From assembly GCF_001544295.1 (NCBI RefSeq), contig NZ_BCQF01000018.1, forward strand, positions 1-62,501: a stretch of DNA of 62,501 nucleotides, read 5' to 3'. Of this stretch, positions 11,401 through 19,013 are shown in pieces; the stretch's first letter is position 1, and every line of letters begins with the position of its first letter. This stretch comes from Enterococcus pseudoavium NBRC 100491 (GTDB lineage Bacteria; Bacillota; Bacilli; Lactobacillales; Enterococcaceae). Below the pieces are notes generated by a model, which did not search any database, had not been told where the DNA came from, and saw nothing but the letters and a program-made list of their open reading frames with translations. The translations under genes were made by a program, and so were the position numbers.

Positions 11401-11747
11401 TTTTCTCCTTCAATTTGATAATCCGCCAACGTTTGAGGCTTTTCTGCCATCATTCGAGTGCTAGACAAGCGCATCAGCTCTTGATAACCAGCTACATTTT
11501 TAGCATATAGTAAAAGCTTTTCAGCCGTCTCTCCAATTAAAAAATCCAACTCCAAACCGATAATCCCAACTATCGCTTGCTGCTTACAGGCTTGAAAAAA
11601 TTCGACTGCGCCATACAAGACATTCTCATCGGTGATTGCAATCGCTGAATAGCCACGAGCCTTTGCCGCCGCCACGTACTCTTTGATTGTTAACGTACTT
11701 TTCAATAATGAATAGGAAGTTTTCGTATAAAGTTGTGGGATGTCCAT
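8490..11747 (-). CDS. dnaE: DNA polymerase III subunit alpha (DnaE)
   Basis: Replicative polymerase of the DnaE type, which in low-GC Gram-positives extends primers and works beside PolC. 1085 residues in order: PHP domain, palm/fingers with catalytic PDIDLDIPD, helix-hairpin-helix tandem, and an OB fold near the C-terminus (YLVQGKVERSRYDQ). The PHP domain opens LYTKTSYSLL, so the usual metal-binding HxHS is lost and PHP-based proofreading is unlikely. Ribosome site GGAGGAAATC. It is followed by pfkA and pyk, and a 118-bp tandem repeat begins inside its ribosome-site region. Confidence 0.96.
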   Translation of the reverse strand: MDIPQLYTKTSYSLLKSTLTIKEYVAAAKARGYSAIAITDENVLYGAVEFFQACKQQAIVGIIGLELDFLIGETAEKLLLYAKNVAGYQELMRLSSTRMMAEKPQTLADYQIEGENLITVLPMDNLAESPENVLPHIVEKLKGEFYLGVSPTTEVADLPNDLTKIALHEVACLEATEAFAIKVMNHIQSGTQLPREELTNQLGDNYLVDMQSLLTRFTDEAAVRNAQRLVAACQFDLPLHQKLLPHYPVPNGQTAEAYLQELCWQKLPERIQNVSEEYRQRLSYELTVIHTMGFDDYFLIVWDVMDYVHRSRIVSGAGRGSAAGSLVAYVLSITDVDPIKYNLLFERFLNPERNSMPDIDLDIPDNKRSQVLQYVHEKYGHFHVSQIATFGTMAAKMVLRDVGRVFGLSQSEANRWSKAIPNQLKITLSAAYEKSEPLKRLVAHDERSRLLFQTALTLEGLPRHVSTHAGGVVISDANLLEIVPLQNGSEDILLTQFTMTDVEAIGLLKMDFLGLRNLSIIDNALQNVRRVYQEDLNLKTIPLDDPETLALFQRGATSGVFQFESAGIRKVLRNLHPTSFEDIVAVNALYRPGPMQIIDQFIARKNSKEPVDFPDASVQQILAPTYGFIVYQEQIMQVAAQMAGFSLGEADILRRAVSKKKKELLDEERRHFVSGAISRGHSQKSAEEVYDYIERFANYGFNRSHSVAYSFVGYQMAYLKVHYPGAFYTALMQSVRNDPKKLREYIAEANRAGVKLLAPDINRSNYIFTLVEKNLIRFGLDAIKGMRRDFVSDILTTRKEAGPFKSLDQFLLRIETRWLKQEYIAPLILIGAFDELHGNRRELADGLEGKIQNVQYSGGSMSLLDIMSLKERPAADYSLAERLNYEEQYLGLYVSGHPTENYPKLLKQKDLRPITELVVGKPAKILFYLKEIREIRTKKGEQMAFLSGNDQSGEISLTLFPQTYRRLRADLETEQVYLVQGKVERSRYDQALQLLVEEMILAQTAEDQLSDQTLFLRVQQNQDTPESQQAIADCLQLSPGNVPVVIYYEEKRRKIVLDKKFWIGVNEALLNALRDILGEQNVVIR

Positions 11748-11754
11748 GATTTCC

Positions 11755-12067
11755 TCCTACTTCGGTTTAATGAATTAATTTTTCTTATCTGAAAAATTAG
11801 TTTGATTCTCAGTTCGTATATCATTCTACTAAACTGGGCTTTTTCTTTTTACTGCTAAAAGTAGAACTGACATCCTACTTCGGTTTAATGAATCAATTTT
11901 TCTTATCTGAAAAATTAGTTTGATTCTCAGTTCATATATCATTCTACTAAACTGGGCTTTTTCTTTTTACTGCTAAAAGTAGAACTGACATCCTACTTCG
12001 GTTTAATGAATTAATTTTTCTTATCTGAAAATTAGTTTGATTCTTAGTTCGTATATTATTCTACTAA
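11755..12067. repeat. 118-bp tandem repeat, about 2.65 copies, upstream of dnaE
   Basis: Three head-to-tail copies start at 11755, 11873 and 11991, an exact period of 118 bases. Copies 1 and 2 differ at only a few positions; copy 3 has more changes plus a one-base deletion and stops after about 77 bases. Each contains a 9-bp inverted repeat TAATTTTTC/GAAAAATTA around the 6-base loop TTATCT (11776-11799 in copy 1; imperfect in copies 2 and 3). The array fills the space just upstream of dnaE and carries -10-like AT-rich sequences on the minus strand. No coding potential is seen. Confidence 0.95.
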
Positions 12068-12144
12068 TTCAATTCATTCGCAATACCACAAACATTACAA
12101 ATTGGACTTTGCGTGATTTTCTGCTTATTTACACTGGACTTTTC

Positions 12145-12172
12145 TTTACATTTTCAAAATAAATGCTAAACT
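12145..12172 (+). promoter_or_regulatory. Promoter for the small DUF2929-like gene
   Basis: TTTACA (12145-12150), 16-base spacer ending in an extended TGC, then TAAACT (12167-12172), 35 bases before the start codon. Confidence 0.6.
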
Positions 12173-12207
12173 AAACCTAGAAATTCCTGCGAAAAGAGGT
12201 GCTCTTA

Positions 12208-12387
12208 ATGAAATACCTAGTTACATTATTTTGGTCTTTCGCAATTGGACAAGCCGTTTGTTATCTAGGCGGTGCCTTGCAAAGTGGTTCTTACAACTTC
12301 GAACTATCGACAATTATTTCACTAATTATTGGTATCATCGCAATCATTGCCGTACGTTTTGTTTCACCCAAAAAAGTCGAAGCATAG
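12208..12387 (+). CDS. Small membrane protein, DUF2929/YjzD-like
   Basis: 59 residues with two hydrophobic segments (about 3-25 and 35-53), a short polar link, and a basic tail SPKKVEA. The pattern MKYLVTLFWSFAIGQAVCYL resembles the small DUF2929 proteins of Firmicutes, which have no established function. The ATG is chosen because AGAGGTG lies 5-8 bases upstream; a GTG nine bases earlier overlaps that site. It is a single-gene unit with its own promoter and a strong terminator, divergent from dnaE. Confidence 0.75.
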   Translation: MKYLVTLFWSFAIGQAVCYLGGALQSGSYNFELSTIISLIIGIIAIIAVRFVSPKKVEA

Positions 12388-12389
12388 AC

Positions 12390-12425
12390 AAAACCAGTTA
12401 CTTTATTGTAACTGGTTTTTTGTTT
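12390..12425. terminator. Bidirectional terminator
   Basis: Perfect 12-base stem AAAACCAGTTAC/GTAACTGGTTTT with a T run on the plus side and an A/T-rich flank on the other. It serves the small gene and could also stop mdtG transcripts from the right. Confidence 0.85.
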
Positions 12426-12495
12426 ATTTCAAATTAATAATTCGTTTACACCGCAAGAACATTCTTTACAATGATCCTCAATGAGTTTAACCGCT

Positions 12496-13698
12496 TTAGA
12501 TCTTCGTCTTAGTCACCAACAGCTGCCGGAAATTAATCGTACTCAAAATAATATTACCGACCACACAAGCACTCGTTACTAAAAAGACCGCTGGATAGCC
12601 CATGGTGTGGGCAACTGTCGACCCCAACATCGGTCCGATAACTTGGCCAAAATTGTTAAACATTTGATTATAGCTAAAAATCCGGCTGACTCCTTCTGGT
12701 GGACTGATCTTGCTGATTAACGTATTAATAGAAGGCATTAAAGCTCCCGTTGAGAAACCTAGGAAGAAACGCAACACACCTAATTGAAAGGGCGTCTTCA
12801 CAAATGCCATCGGAATAAAACAAAACAACGACAAAACAAGACCCGCTAGTAAGACTTTGTGATTTCCGATCTTATCCCCGATTTTACCTAATGTCGGTGA
12901 CGATGCAATCGCGGAAACACCGGCAATCGAAACAATCATCCCACTAATCAACAAGGTGTTATTGCTTGTGCCGCTCAAATCGCGAATATACAGTGTCAAA
13001 ATTGGGCTGATACTCGTGGCCCCGACCTGCAAAATCAAGGTGCTGATAAACAAACCAATCAAAATAGGCATATGGTCGATTCGTTTGCGTAATTCTGTCA
13101 GACTGACCACATTTTGCTTTTCGATTGGACGAAAATCTTCCTTTACCATAAATATAGTCAAGATCGTACAAATCAATAAAATGATCCCCGTGATAATAAA
13201 TACATTTTCCAATCCAAACCATTGAGCCAACATCCCACCAATTGAAGGCCCTATCAGATTTCCAGCAACTGCCCCGGTTGCTAGTGTTCCTAAAGCCCAA
13301 CCACTCTTCTGCCGCGGTGCCTGTGAAGCGATCAAGGCGGTCGCATTGGGAATATAGCCTGATAATACCCCAGTCATGAAACGCATGATTAACAGCCAAT
13401 AAACATTCGGTACGAAGGCTAACGACCCCATCGTCACCGTCATTCCAGCTGCCGCCCGGATCATCATCAGTCTGCGGCCTTTGCGATCCGCCAAGCTCCC
13501 CCATAAAGGTGAGACAATCGCCGCTGCGAACGCCGTTACCGAAATCGCCAAACCCGAAAATAGCTCCACTTGTGATCTAGGCGTCCCTAATTGTTCAATG
13601 TAAACTGGCAAAAAAGGCATGACCAAACTGAAGCTTGCTCCAGTAAAAAAACAGCCAATCCATGAAATCAATAAATTTCTGCGCCAATTGATTTTCAT
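12496..13698 (-). CDS. mdtG: MdtG-type multidrug efflux MFS transporter
   Basis: 400 residues with about 12 membrane segments, a drug:proton antiporter of the major facilitator superfamily. The first 200 residues line up well with E. coli MdtG: NWRRNLLISWIGCFFTGASF, the A-motif GSLADRKGRR, and KSGWALGTLATG. The family exports unrelated toxic compounds; deoxycholate and fosfomycin are linked to MdtG in E. coli, but the substrate here is unknown. It is a single-gene unit. A -10-like TATAGT lies just upstream, without a clear -35. Confidence 0.88.
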   Translation of the reverse strand: MKINWRRNLLISWIGCFFTGASFSLVMPFLPVYIEQLGTPRSQVELFSGLAISVTAFAAAIVSPLWGSLADRKGRRLMMIRAAAGMTVTMGSLAFVPNVYWLLIMRFMTGVLSGYIPNATALIASQAPRQKSGWALGTLATGAVAGNLIGPSIGGMLAQWFGLENVFIITGIILLICTILTIFMVKEDFRPIEKQNVVSLTELRKRIDHMPILIGLFISTLILQVGATSISPILTLYIRDLSGTSNNTLLISGMIVSIAGVSAIASSPTLGKIGDKIGNHKVLLAGLVLSLFCFIPMAFVKTPFQLGVLRFFLGFSTGALMPSINTLISKISPPEGVSRIFSYNQMFNNFGQVIGPMLGSTVAHTMGYPAVFLVTSACVVGNIILSTINFRQLLVTKTKI

Positions 13699-14015
13699 TT
13701 TCTTTTCCCCACTTTCACGCCACTTTCTTTTTTATACTATAGCAGACTCTGATAGAAAAAACTTTTGTCTTCTCTTGAAAAGCGCTAAATTTTTTTAATA
13801 CTTGCCTCTTTTTTAAGCGCTACAGTTGCGTTTTCTAACGAATATGCTAGACTGAAACAAATTGACACAAGAATACTAAGTCTACCTTTAAACAGCAAGC
13901 TCGCTTAAATTGAAAACAGATCATTGGAATTTCCATAGATTTTGTCATCAACTGATAGGTCATTTAGTATTCGACTCGAAGACAAATTTTTTTGTTAGTA
14001 GAGAAAGGAGTTTTT
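13699..14015. other. Divergent intergenic region between mdtG and the HAD gene
   Basis: Holds the likely promoters of both neighbours. No small gene or structured RNA is evident. Confidence 0.5.
13826..13853 (+). promoter_or_regulatory. Promoter for the HAD phosphatase gene
   Basis: TTGCGT (13826-13831), 16-base spacer ending in TGC (extended -10), TAGACT (13848-13853). The leader would be about 155 bases. Confidence 0.5.
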
Positions 14016-14822
14016 ATGAAAAAATTAATCGCTATTGACTTAGATGGAACAACTCTTAACCAAGAATCTAAGATTACTGATAAGACAGCCAAAACTTTAC
14101 ACCGAGCAATCGCGGATGGCCATTCGGTCGTGATTGCTACCGGTCGTCCTTACCGCATGAGCAAAAACTTTTATCATGACCTGCAGCTAACGACACCGAT
14201 GATTAATTTTAACGGTGCTTTAGTTCATTTACCCGGTAAAAAATGGGCAGATGAACAAGAAGCATCAATTAATCGAAGAATTGTTTTTGAAATGCTCGCA
14301 GAAAAGAAAAATCTTAAGTTAGATTTTATTGCGGCTGAAAACCGCGATACGTTCTTTATTGATGATTTAAAATTCTTTGACCAACATTTCTTTGCCAGCG
14401 ATTTCGCAACGAGTGATAATCTGCTAACCGTCAATACATTACGAACTAATCCCACCTCGATCCTGCTACGTAGTCAACCCGAAAATGTTGTTGGCGTTTC
14501 TGATGAATTGAAGCAGCAATTTGGGACGGAAGTAGAAGTAAATACTTGGGGCGGACCAAATCCAATCTTAGAAGTGGTCGCTAAAGGGATTCAAAAAGCT
14601 CATGGCTTAAAGCGAGTAATCAAAAGTCTTAACGTGAAACAAGAAGACGTTCTCGCATTTGGGGATGAGCACAACGATGTTGACATGCTGAAATTTGCAG
14701 GTTGGGGTGTTGCTATGGCTAACGGAACAGATCAGCTTAAAGCAGTGGCAAACGACATCACTGAAAAGCCTAACACTGAAGACGGTCTAGCTGATTATCT
14801 GACTAAATATCTTGACCTGTAA
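14016..14822 (+). CDS. Cof-type HAD phosphatase
   Basis: 268-residue cytosolic HAD hydrolase, Cof/subfamily IIB. Motif I is DLDGTT at 8-13, with the nucleophilic and acid-base aspartates; motif IV is GDEHNDVDML near the C-terminus; the cap domain lies between. Such enzymes dephosphorylate sugar phosphates or nucleotides, often pyridoxal phosphate or FMN, and the substrate cannot be read from sequence. The start follows GAGAAAGGAG; an upstream in-frame TTG has no ribosome site. Single-gene unit with a terminator. Confidence 0.92.
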   Translation: MKKLIAIDLDGTTLNQESKITDKTAKTLHRAIADGHSVVIATGRPYRMSKNFYHDLQLTTPMINFNGALVHLPGKKWADEQEASINRRIVFEMLAEKKNLKLDFIAAENRDTFFIDDLKFFDQHFFASDFATSDNLLTVNTLRTNPTSILLRSQPENVVGVSDELKQQFGTEVEVNTWGGPNPILEVVAKGIQKAHGLKRVIKSLNVKQEDVLAFGDEHNDVDMLKFAGWGVAMANGTDQLKAVANDITEKPNTEDGLADYLTKYLDL

Positions 14823-14836
14823 TTAAACCAAGTTTC

Positions 14837-14874
14837 AAAAGCTGCCTAACGCTTAATGTAGGCAGCTTTTTTCT
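14837..14874 (+). terminator. Terminator of the HAD gene
   Basis: 12-base perfect stem AAAAGCTGCCTA/TAGGCAGCTTTT followed by T. Confidence 0.9.
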
Positions 14875-14952
14875 TTGAATATTTATGATTGCAAATTAGA
14901 AACTCACTACTCCATTCGTTAGGCGAGAAATAAATAGTATGTCTAGCACAGA

Positions 14953-14979
14953 CAAAAAAAGCGACTCGAAAGCCGCTTG
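14953..14979 (-). terminator. Terminator of the 260-residue unknown gene
   Basis: Minus-strand hairpin AAGCGGC/GTCGCTT with one G-T pair, followed by seven T. Confidence 0.75.
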
Positions 14980-14993
14980 AATTTTGATTCTAT

Positions 14994-15776
14994 TTAATTC
15001 ACTACAGAGTATTCATCAATCGTCTTGCCGTTTTCATCTTTTAGAACTAACCAACCATTGGTCCCTGCATAATATAAAAACATCCCGATTTCATTGACAC
15101 TTTTAAAAACAAGATCTTCCGTCGTTACGAAATTGGATATTTGATCTGCATGATCAGCACGCAATTTCTCAGCTAAACGAGCGCTAAAACCAATCGAACC
15201 ATCTTTGTTTAACGGGATTTCTTTGGTTAATTTTGCCCCTGCCTTCAGCAGCATCTCATTGCGCTTTTGCCAAATGACTTCTCCTGTTGCTCCATTATAA
15301 TCAATATAAAATGAAATCTCACTAATCTGCTTATTCCAACGATGTTGCGCTTTAGCCGGTTTTTTCTTAATTTTTTTATTTTCATAACCAAATGTTGCCA
15401 AAATCTCAAATAACTCCTGCTGATAACCCGCAACTGTCGGGAAATGATTGACCTCTATTTTTTGTGAGTCAGATAACCCCTTGACCTTCAAACCAGCCGT
15501 TTGCCAAGCCGCTAACATTTGCTGCGCTAACGCTTTAATTTCCAGCTCCCAGGGAACACTGATTATCACAAGACTGTCAGAGTTTTCCAGAATTTTTTTA
15601 TCAATCGATTTCCCGTGATCAATCGTCTGGGGTTCGCGTCCTCGAAAGGATAATATCAACATTTCACTAGTTAAAGCCGGAATTTTTTTCAACTCCCGAT
15701 AGATCGTCATCATGCCTTGTTCGTCAAAGTAAATCTTGGTGACCGCCGGTTCAATCTCTACCGCTAACTTAATCAT
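14994..15776 (-). CDS. Unrecognised 260-residue protein
   Basis: I do not recognise this family. No signal peptide or membrane helix is visible, so it is probably cytosolic. The first 115 residues (KIYFDEQGMMTIYRELKK, then LVIISVPWELEIKALAQQML) look like a small alpha/beta domain. A basic stretch KKIKKKPAKAQHRW at about 133-146 links to a second domain ending FVTTEDLVFKSVNEIGMFLYY. The ribosome site AGAGGAGGATT is excellent and the gene has its own terminator, so it is very likely real. Confidence 0.75.
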   Translation of the reverse strand: MIKLAVEIEPAVTKIYFDEQGMMTIYRELKKIPALTSEMLILSFRGREPQTIDHGKSIDKKILENSDSLVIISVPWELEIKALAQQMLAAWQTAGLKVKGLSDSQKIEVNHFPTVAGYQQELFEILATFGYENKKIKKKPAKAQHRWNKQISEISFYIDYNGATGEVIWQKRNEMLLKAGAKLTKEIPLNKDGSIGFSARLAEKLRADHADQISNFVTTEDLVFKSVNEIGMFLYYAGTNGWLVLKDENGKTIDEYSVVN

Positions 15777-15876
15777 CGCAAATCCTCCTCTTTTTTCTTT
15801 AGCTTATAAAAAAAGCTGAAGCGAGTCGAATAATACGGCTCGACAGAATGGATTAAAACTTGTTCAAAAAGATTAG

Positions 15877-15916
15877 AATAGGGTTCTGAGATGATTGAAT
15901 ATCTCAGAACCCTATT
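15877..15916. repeat. Perfect 16-bp inverted repeat
   Basis: Arms 15877-15892 and 15901-15916 (AATAGGGTTCTGAGAT and its complement) around an 8-base loop. It lies about 130 bases downstream of the 75-residue gene on the minus strand and is followed on that side by CTAATCTTTTTG. It could be a weak terminator; neither flank has a clean T run. Confidence 0.85.
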
Positions 15917-16043
15917 GCTACTAATAGATAAGACAAGCCGCTAACCTTATCTATTTCTACTTAATTTAGCTCACTCAATAAAAGACAAACAATTGCTGCA
16001 CTACTAGACTAAGCGAAACAATTTTAGAATACTTTCTCAGCGA

Positions 16044-16271
16044 CTAGTCAATAATCTTTTTTACTTTAAAGGCTTCCGTCGTTTTAGAAGGCTCCTCCTG
16101 ATCAGCTAGTTCAAAAAGAATATGGGTCCCTTGCTCTTCATCTTCAACAATGACTAATTTGCCTAACGGTTTACGCTGATCCTTGACAATTTGAGCCTCT
16201 TTGATCAATTCTTTAGAATCACGCTTTGCTGCAAGCGCATTACCCAAATTAAAAAATACCGTCTCTTCCAC
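16044..16271 (-). CDS. Unrecognised 75-residue acidic protein
   Basis: Small soluble protein starting at GTG (MEETVFFNLGNALAAKRDS) with ribosome site GGAGGG six bases upstream. It has no membrane segment, is rich in Glu and Lys, and probably folds as a beta sheet around KLVIVEDEEQGTHILFELA. I do not recognise the family. It follows the tRNA-Ser gene but is separated from it by a terminator, so it is probably its own unit. Confidence 0.65.
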   Translation of the reverse strand: MEETVFFNLGNALAAKRDSKELIKEAQIVKDQRKPLGKLVIVEDEEQGTHILFELADQEEPSKTTEAFKVKKIID

Positions 16272-16430
16272 AGTTCTCCCTCCTTTTCAGCACAAATCTT
16301 TGATTAAAATACTTATCTTTGATTATAACAGAAGTTGCCGGAAATGCTTTATTCACTAAACTTCTTACTACAAGTACACCGTAGTGATTTTAAGCAGCCC
16401 ACGTTTTTATTCAAAGCATAAAAGAATACA

Positions 16431-16453
16431 AAAAAAAGCGGCCAAGGCCACGT
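16431..16453 (-). terminator. Terminator after tRNA-Ser
   Basis: Minus-strand GC-rich hairpin GTGGCC/GGCCGC with a very short loop, followed by a run of T. Confidence 0.7.
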
Positions 16454-16470
16454 CAAATGATAGATAAATA

Positions 16471-16558
16471 AGGAAGGTACGGGACTTGAACCCGTGCACC
16501 ACATTACTGCGGCTCGCCGGATTTCGAGTCCGGTGCATTACCACTCTGCCAACCTTCC
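16471..16558 (-). tRNA. tRNA-Ser (anticodon CGA)
   Basis: Cloverleaf on the minus strand: acceptor GGAAGGT/ACCTTCC, D arm with GGCAGAGTGGTAA, anticodon stem CCGGA/TCCGG with loop CTCGAAA (CGA, reads UCG), a long class II variable arm, and T arm ACGGG/CCCGT. The long arm and anticodon both indicate serine. No CCA is encoded, and the base after the acceptor stem is T rather than the G usual for bacterial serine tRNAs. It is followed by a terminator. Confidence 0.95.
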
Positions 16559-16599
16559 GCACCATTTATCTTACCGCTTTTGTTTTAAATGTCAAGATT

Positions 16600-17172
16600 T
16601 TATAACACGTCTAATACGGAAATGTCTTCTTGTTTCATAATCGCATCTAGTGTATGGGTGATTAAATGGATAATTTGGTCTTCATTCGGCTCGATAATAC
16701 TTGAAGACATCAAAGTCGCGATTCCGCTAACAACAATCCAAGTTCCTACGTGTAAAGCATTGATCCGTTCTTCTGACAGCTTATTATATTTTGGGTGTTC
16801 TCTGATCAATTGATGGAAGTATTTATAAGAAAAGTCATGCATTTTGCTCCCGCCGCCGTATTCTTGCACATATAGGGCGTTATAGAGATTGCTTTGATTT
16901 TTGGCAAAGTACACATAATTCAAGCCTAAGTCCACGATCGTATCACCCGTATGAACTTCTGGGAAAATATCGTAGTATAGGTGATTACAGATTTCGTCTA
17001 ATAATGTATTTTTCAAATCACTCATGTTTTTAAACTCTAAATAGATTGGTTGCGTACTGATTCCCATTTTCTTGGCAATGTTGCGCGCTGTAAATCCAGA
17101 AAAGCCTTCATTTTCAACAACTTCGTAAGCGGCCTTTAAAATCTGGTCTTTGGTGTAAACTTTTCTTCTCAT
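16600..17172 (-). CDS. TetR/AcrR family transcriptional regulator
   Basis: 190 residues. The N-terminal helix-turn-helix (ILKAAYEVVENEGFSGFTARNIAKKMGISTQPIYLEFKN, about 9-47) is typical of TetR repressors; the C-terminal domain should bind a ligand and dimerise. Ribosome site GGGAGGAATAAT. It lies divergent from a ThrE-type exporter, about 390 bases away, which is the obvious candidate target but is not proven. Confidence 0.9.
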   Translation of the reverse strand: MRRKVYTKDQILKAAYEVVENEGFSGFTARNIAKKMGISTQPIYLEFKNMSDLKNTLLDEICNHLYYDIFPEVHTGDTIVDLGLNYVYFAKNQSNLYNALYVQEYGGGSKMHDFSYKYFHQLIREHPKYNKLSEERINALHVGTWIVVSGIATLMSSSIIEPNEDQIIHLITHTLDAIMKQEDISVLDVL

Positions 17173-17565
17173 TATTATTCCTCCCAGAACGTTATTATTT
17201 TTCTCGTCATTTTATTGTAATCAAAAACTGATTAGTTTTGCAACCCTTATGTTTGATGTTATCTAAATTTCACTAATTTTTTTCCTTATATCTAATTTTC
17301 TCTTTAGCTTTTTTCTTATAAAGGCAGCGAAAACGTTTTATTATTTTTATAAATTTTAACTTATTTTATCAAACAGAAAAAAAAGCGTTATAGATTTACT
17401 TGCATTTTTGTTTCTTTAAAATGAATACATTGGTTTTAAAAACAAAATGTTCTGTTACTTTATTATACTTTCTCTAGCTCTTTGAGACAATCTTTATTCT
17501 TTTTCTTGTTTAATTCATTCATTTTTTCTACTATAGTATAGGAATAGAAAAAGGTGGTTAATTGG
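17173..17565. other. AT-rich intergenic region between tetR and the exporter genes
   Basis: Very AT-rich, and contains CGAAAACGTTTTA near 17330, which is palindromic and resembles a degenerate cre or operator site. A -10-like TATAGT lies at 17532-17537. No gene is supported. Confidence 0.4.
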
Positions 17566-18318
17566 ATGGAACAGCAAAACTATGCGCAACTCGTTTTAAA
17601 TACCTGTTTAAAAGCAGGAAAAATCATGATGGAATCCGGTTCGGAAGTCTATCGAGTAGAAGATACCATGAAGCGGATCGCCATCAATGCCGGGCTGGAT
17701 GACATTCAGACCTATGTCACAGCGACTGGGTTGATAATTGGATTTCCTTCTGAACAAAACAGCCAAGTCGTGCAAATCACACCGCACTCAATCAATCTTG
17801 AAAAAGTAACAGCGGTCAATCAAGGTTCCCGTCAATTTGCAGACGGCGAACTTTCTTTGCCTGATTTTTATCTATATTTAGAAGAAGTCGATCAAGCAAC
17901 ACCTGATTTCCCTTTTTTGTGGAAAATCATTGCAGCCGGGATTGTCAGCAGTACTTTAATGATTATTTTAAATGGAACTTGGTTTGATTTTATTCCGACT
18001 TTCATTATTGGAATGATCGGCTTTGCTGTCCATACATTTTTCGGTAACAAATTACAGATGAATTTTTTGAATGATTTTGTGGCAGCTCTCGTGATTGGGG
18101 TCTGTTCATTGATCGCCGCGTCAAGCTCACTAGCACAAGACGTGAATAGTTTGATTATCGGCTCAATCATGCCTTTAGTACCGGGGCTTGCCATCACTAA
18201 TGCTTTTCGTGATATTATGGCTGGGCATTTAATCAGCGGCGTTGCTCGCGGGACTGAGGCTTTGTTCATTGCCGGAGCAATCGGCGGGGGCATCATTATT
18301 GCCTTTAATTTTTTCTAA
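17566..18318 (+). CDS. ThrE-type amino acid exporter, large subunit (DUF1212 domain)
   Basis: 250 residues. The N-terminal soluble part has the family signature AGKIMMESGSEVYRVEDTM; about five membrane helices follow after about residue 120. This is the first half of a threonine/serine exporter which in other bacteria (ThrE of Corynebacterium) is one polypeptide; here and in many Firmicutes it is split in two. The ATG at 17566 is chosen over a GTG 12 bases upstream because AAGGTGG sits 8 bases before it. The next gene encodes the second half, 49 bases downstream. Confidence 0.88.
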   Translation: MEQQNYAQLVLNTCLKAGKIMMESGSEVYRVEDTMKRIAINAGLDDIQTYVTATGLIIGFPSEQNSQVVQITPHSINLEKVTAVNQGSRQFADGELSLPDFYLYLEEVDQATPDFPFLWKIIAAGIVSSTLMIILNGTWFDFIPTFIIGMIGFAVHTFFGNKLQMNFLNDFVAALVIGVCSLIAASSSLAQDVNSLIIGSIMPLVPGLAITNAFRDIMAGHLISGVARGTEALFIAGAIGGGIIIAFNFF

Positions 18319-18367
18319 GCACTTTTCCAGAAAAATAAAGTAATCATATGAAGTTAGGAGTTTTCCC

Positions 18368-18817
18368 ATGACTTTTATTGTCAATTTTTTATTTAGTATG
18401 TTTAGTACGATCGCTTTTAGCGTTATCACTAATATCCCCCGCCGCGCCTTTCTAGCTTGCGGGTTTACCGGTGCTCTGGGCTGGATGACTTTTTGGATTT
18501 TACAGACTTATTTCGGTCAAAATATCGGAATCGCCAATTTCTTAGGGGCACTGGTTATCGGATTGGTTAGTATCTTTTTCTCAAGAACAATGCACATGCC
18601 AGTGATCGTTTTCAATGTTCCTAGCCTAGTGCCTTTGGTTCCAGGAGGCCCCGCCTATATGGCAGTTCGCTTCATAATGGATCAGCATTTCACCGAAGCA
18701 ATGCAAAAAGTCGTTGTCGTTCTAGTAACTTCCGGAGCTATTGCGATTGGCTTTATGTTTACCAATTTGATTGAACGAGCTTTAAAACGAACCCGCTCCA
18801 ATTTTCAAACAAAATAA
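18368..18817 (+). CDS. ThrE-type amino acid exporter, small subunit (DUF3815 domain)
   Basis: 149 residues, almost entirely membrane-embedded (four to five helices), with the family pattern FNVPSLVPLVPGGPAYMA. It should pair with the preceding protein to form the complete exporter, probably for threonine, serine or related compounds. The ribosome site is GTTAGGAG. A terminator follows directly. Confidence 0.87.
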   Translation: MTFIVNFLFSMFSTIAFSVITNIPRRAFLACGFTGALGWMTFWILQTYFGQNIGIANFLGALVIGLVSIFFSRTMHMPVIVFNVPSLVPLVPGGPAYMAVRFIMDQHFTEAMQKVVVVLVTSGAIAIGFMFTNLIERALKRTRSNFQTK

Positions 18818-18826
18818 TTTTGCTTA

Positions 18827-18862
18827 AGAGGTTATGATTAGATTTTTACCATAACCTTTTTC
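18827..18862 (+). terminator. Terminator of the ThrE-type pair
   Basis: Stem AGGTTATG/CATAACCT with a 13-base loop followed by TTTTT. Confidence 0.7.
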
Positions 18863-18874
18863 GTTTGCCTCCGA

Positions 18875-18889
18875 ATGCAAACGTTTTCT
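18875..18889. promoter_or_regulatory. Candidate cre site (CcpA)
   Basis: ATGCAAACGTTTTCT fits the degenerate catabolite-response consensus WTGNAANCGNWNNCW at every position. It lies about 200 bases upstream of the TVP38 gene. Single matches to a short degenerate motif can arise by chance. Confidence 0.4.
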
Positions 18890-18998
18890 TTAATGTTTAA
18901 AAATTATTTTAAATTTAATGTAAAACAGCAAATTACAACCTCAGACCTATGCAATCTGCCAAATTTTCCGCTATACTTCAAAATAAGCAGATGAGGAG

Positions 18999-19013
18999 AA
19001 GCGTTTAACGCTT
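18999..19013. promoter_or_regulatory. Palindrome upstream of the TVP38 gene
   Basis: AAGCGTT/AACGCTT with a 1-base centre, about 75 bases before the start codon and just downstream of a -10-like TATACT (18972-18977). The placement fits an operator; the regulator is unknown. Confidence 0.4.

Noticed and set aside
11748-12067. CRISPR array upstream of dnaE
   Set aside because: The repeated unit is a 118-bp direct tandem with no spacer structure and no cas genes.
12959-13504. 181-residue frame inside mdtG
   Set aside because: Same-strand shadow in another frame of a well-conserved transporter; composition is not protein-like.
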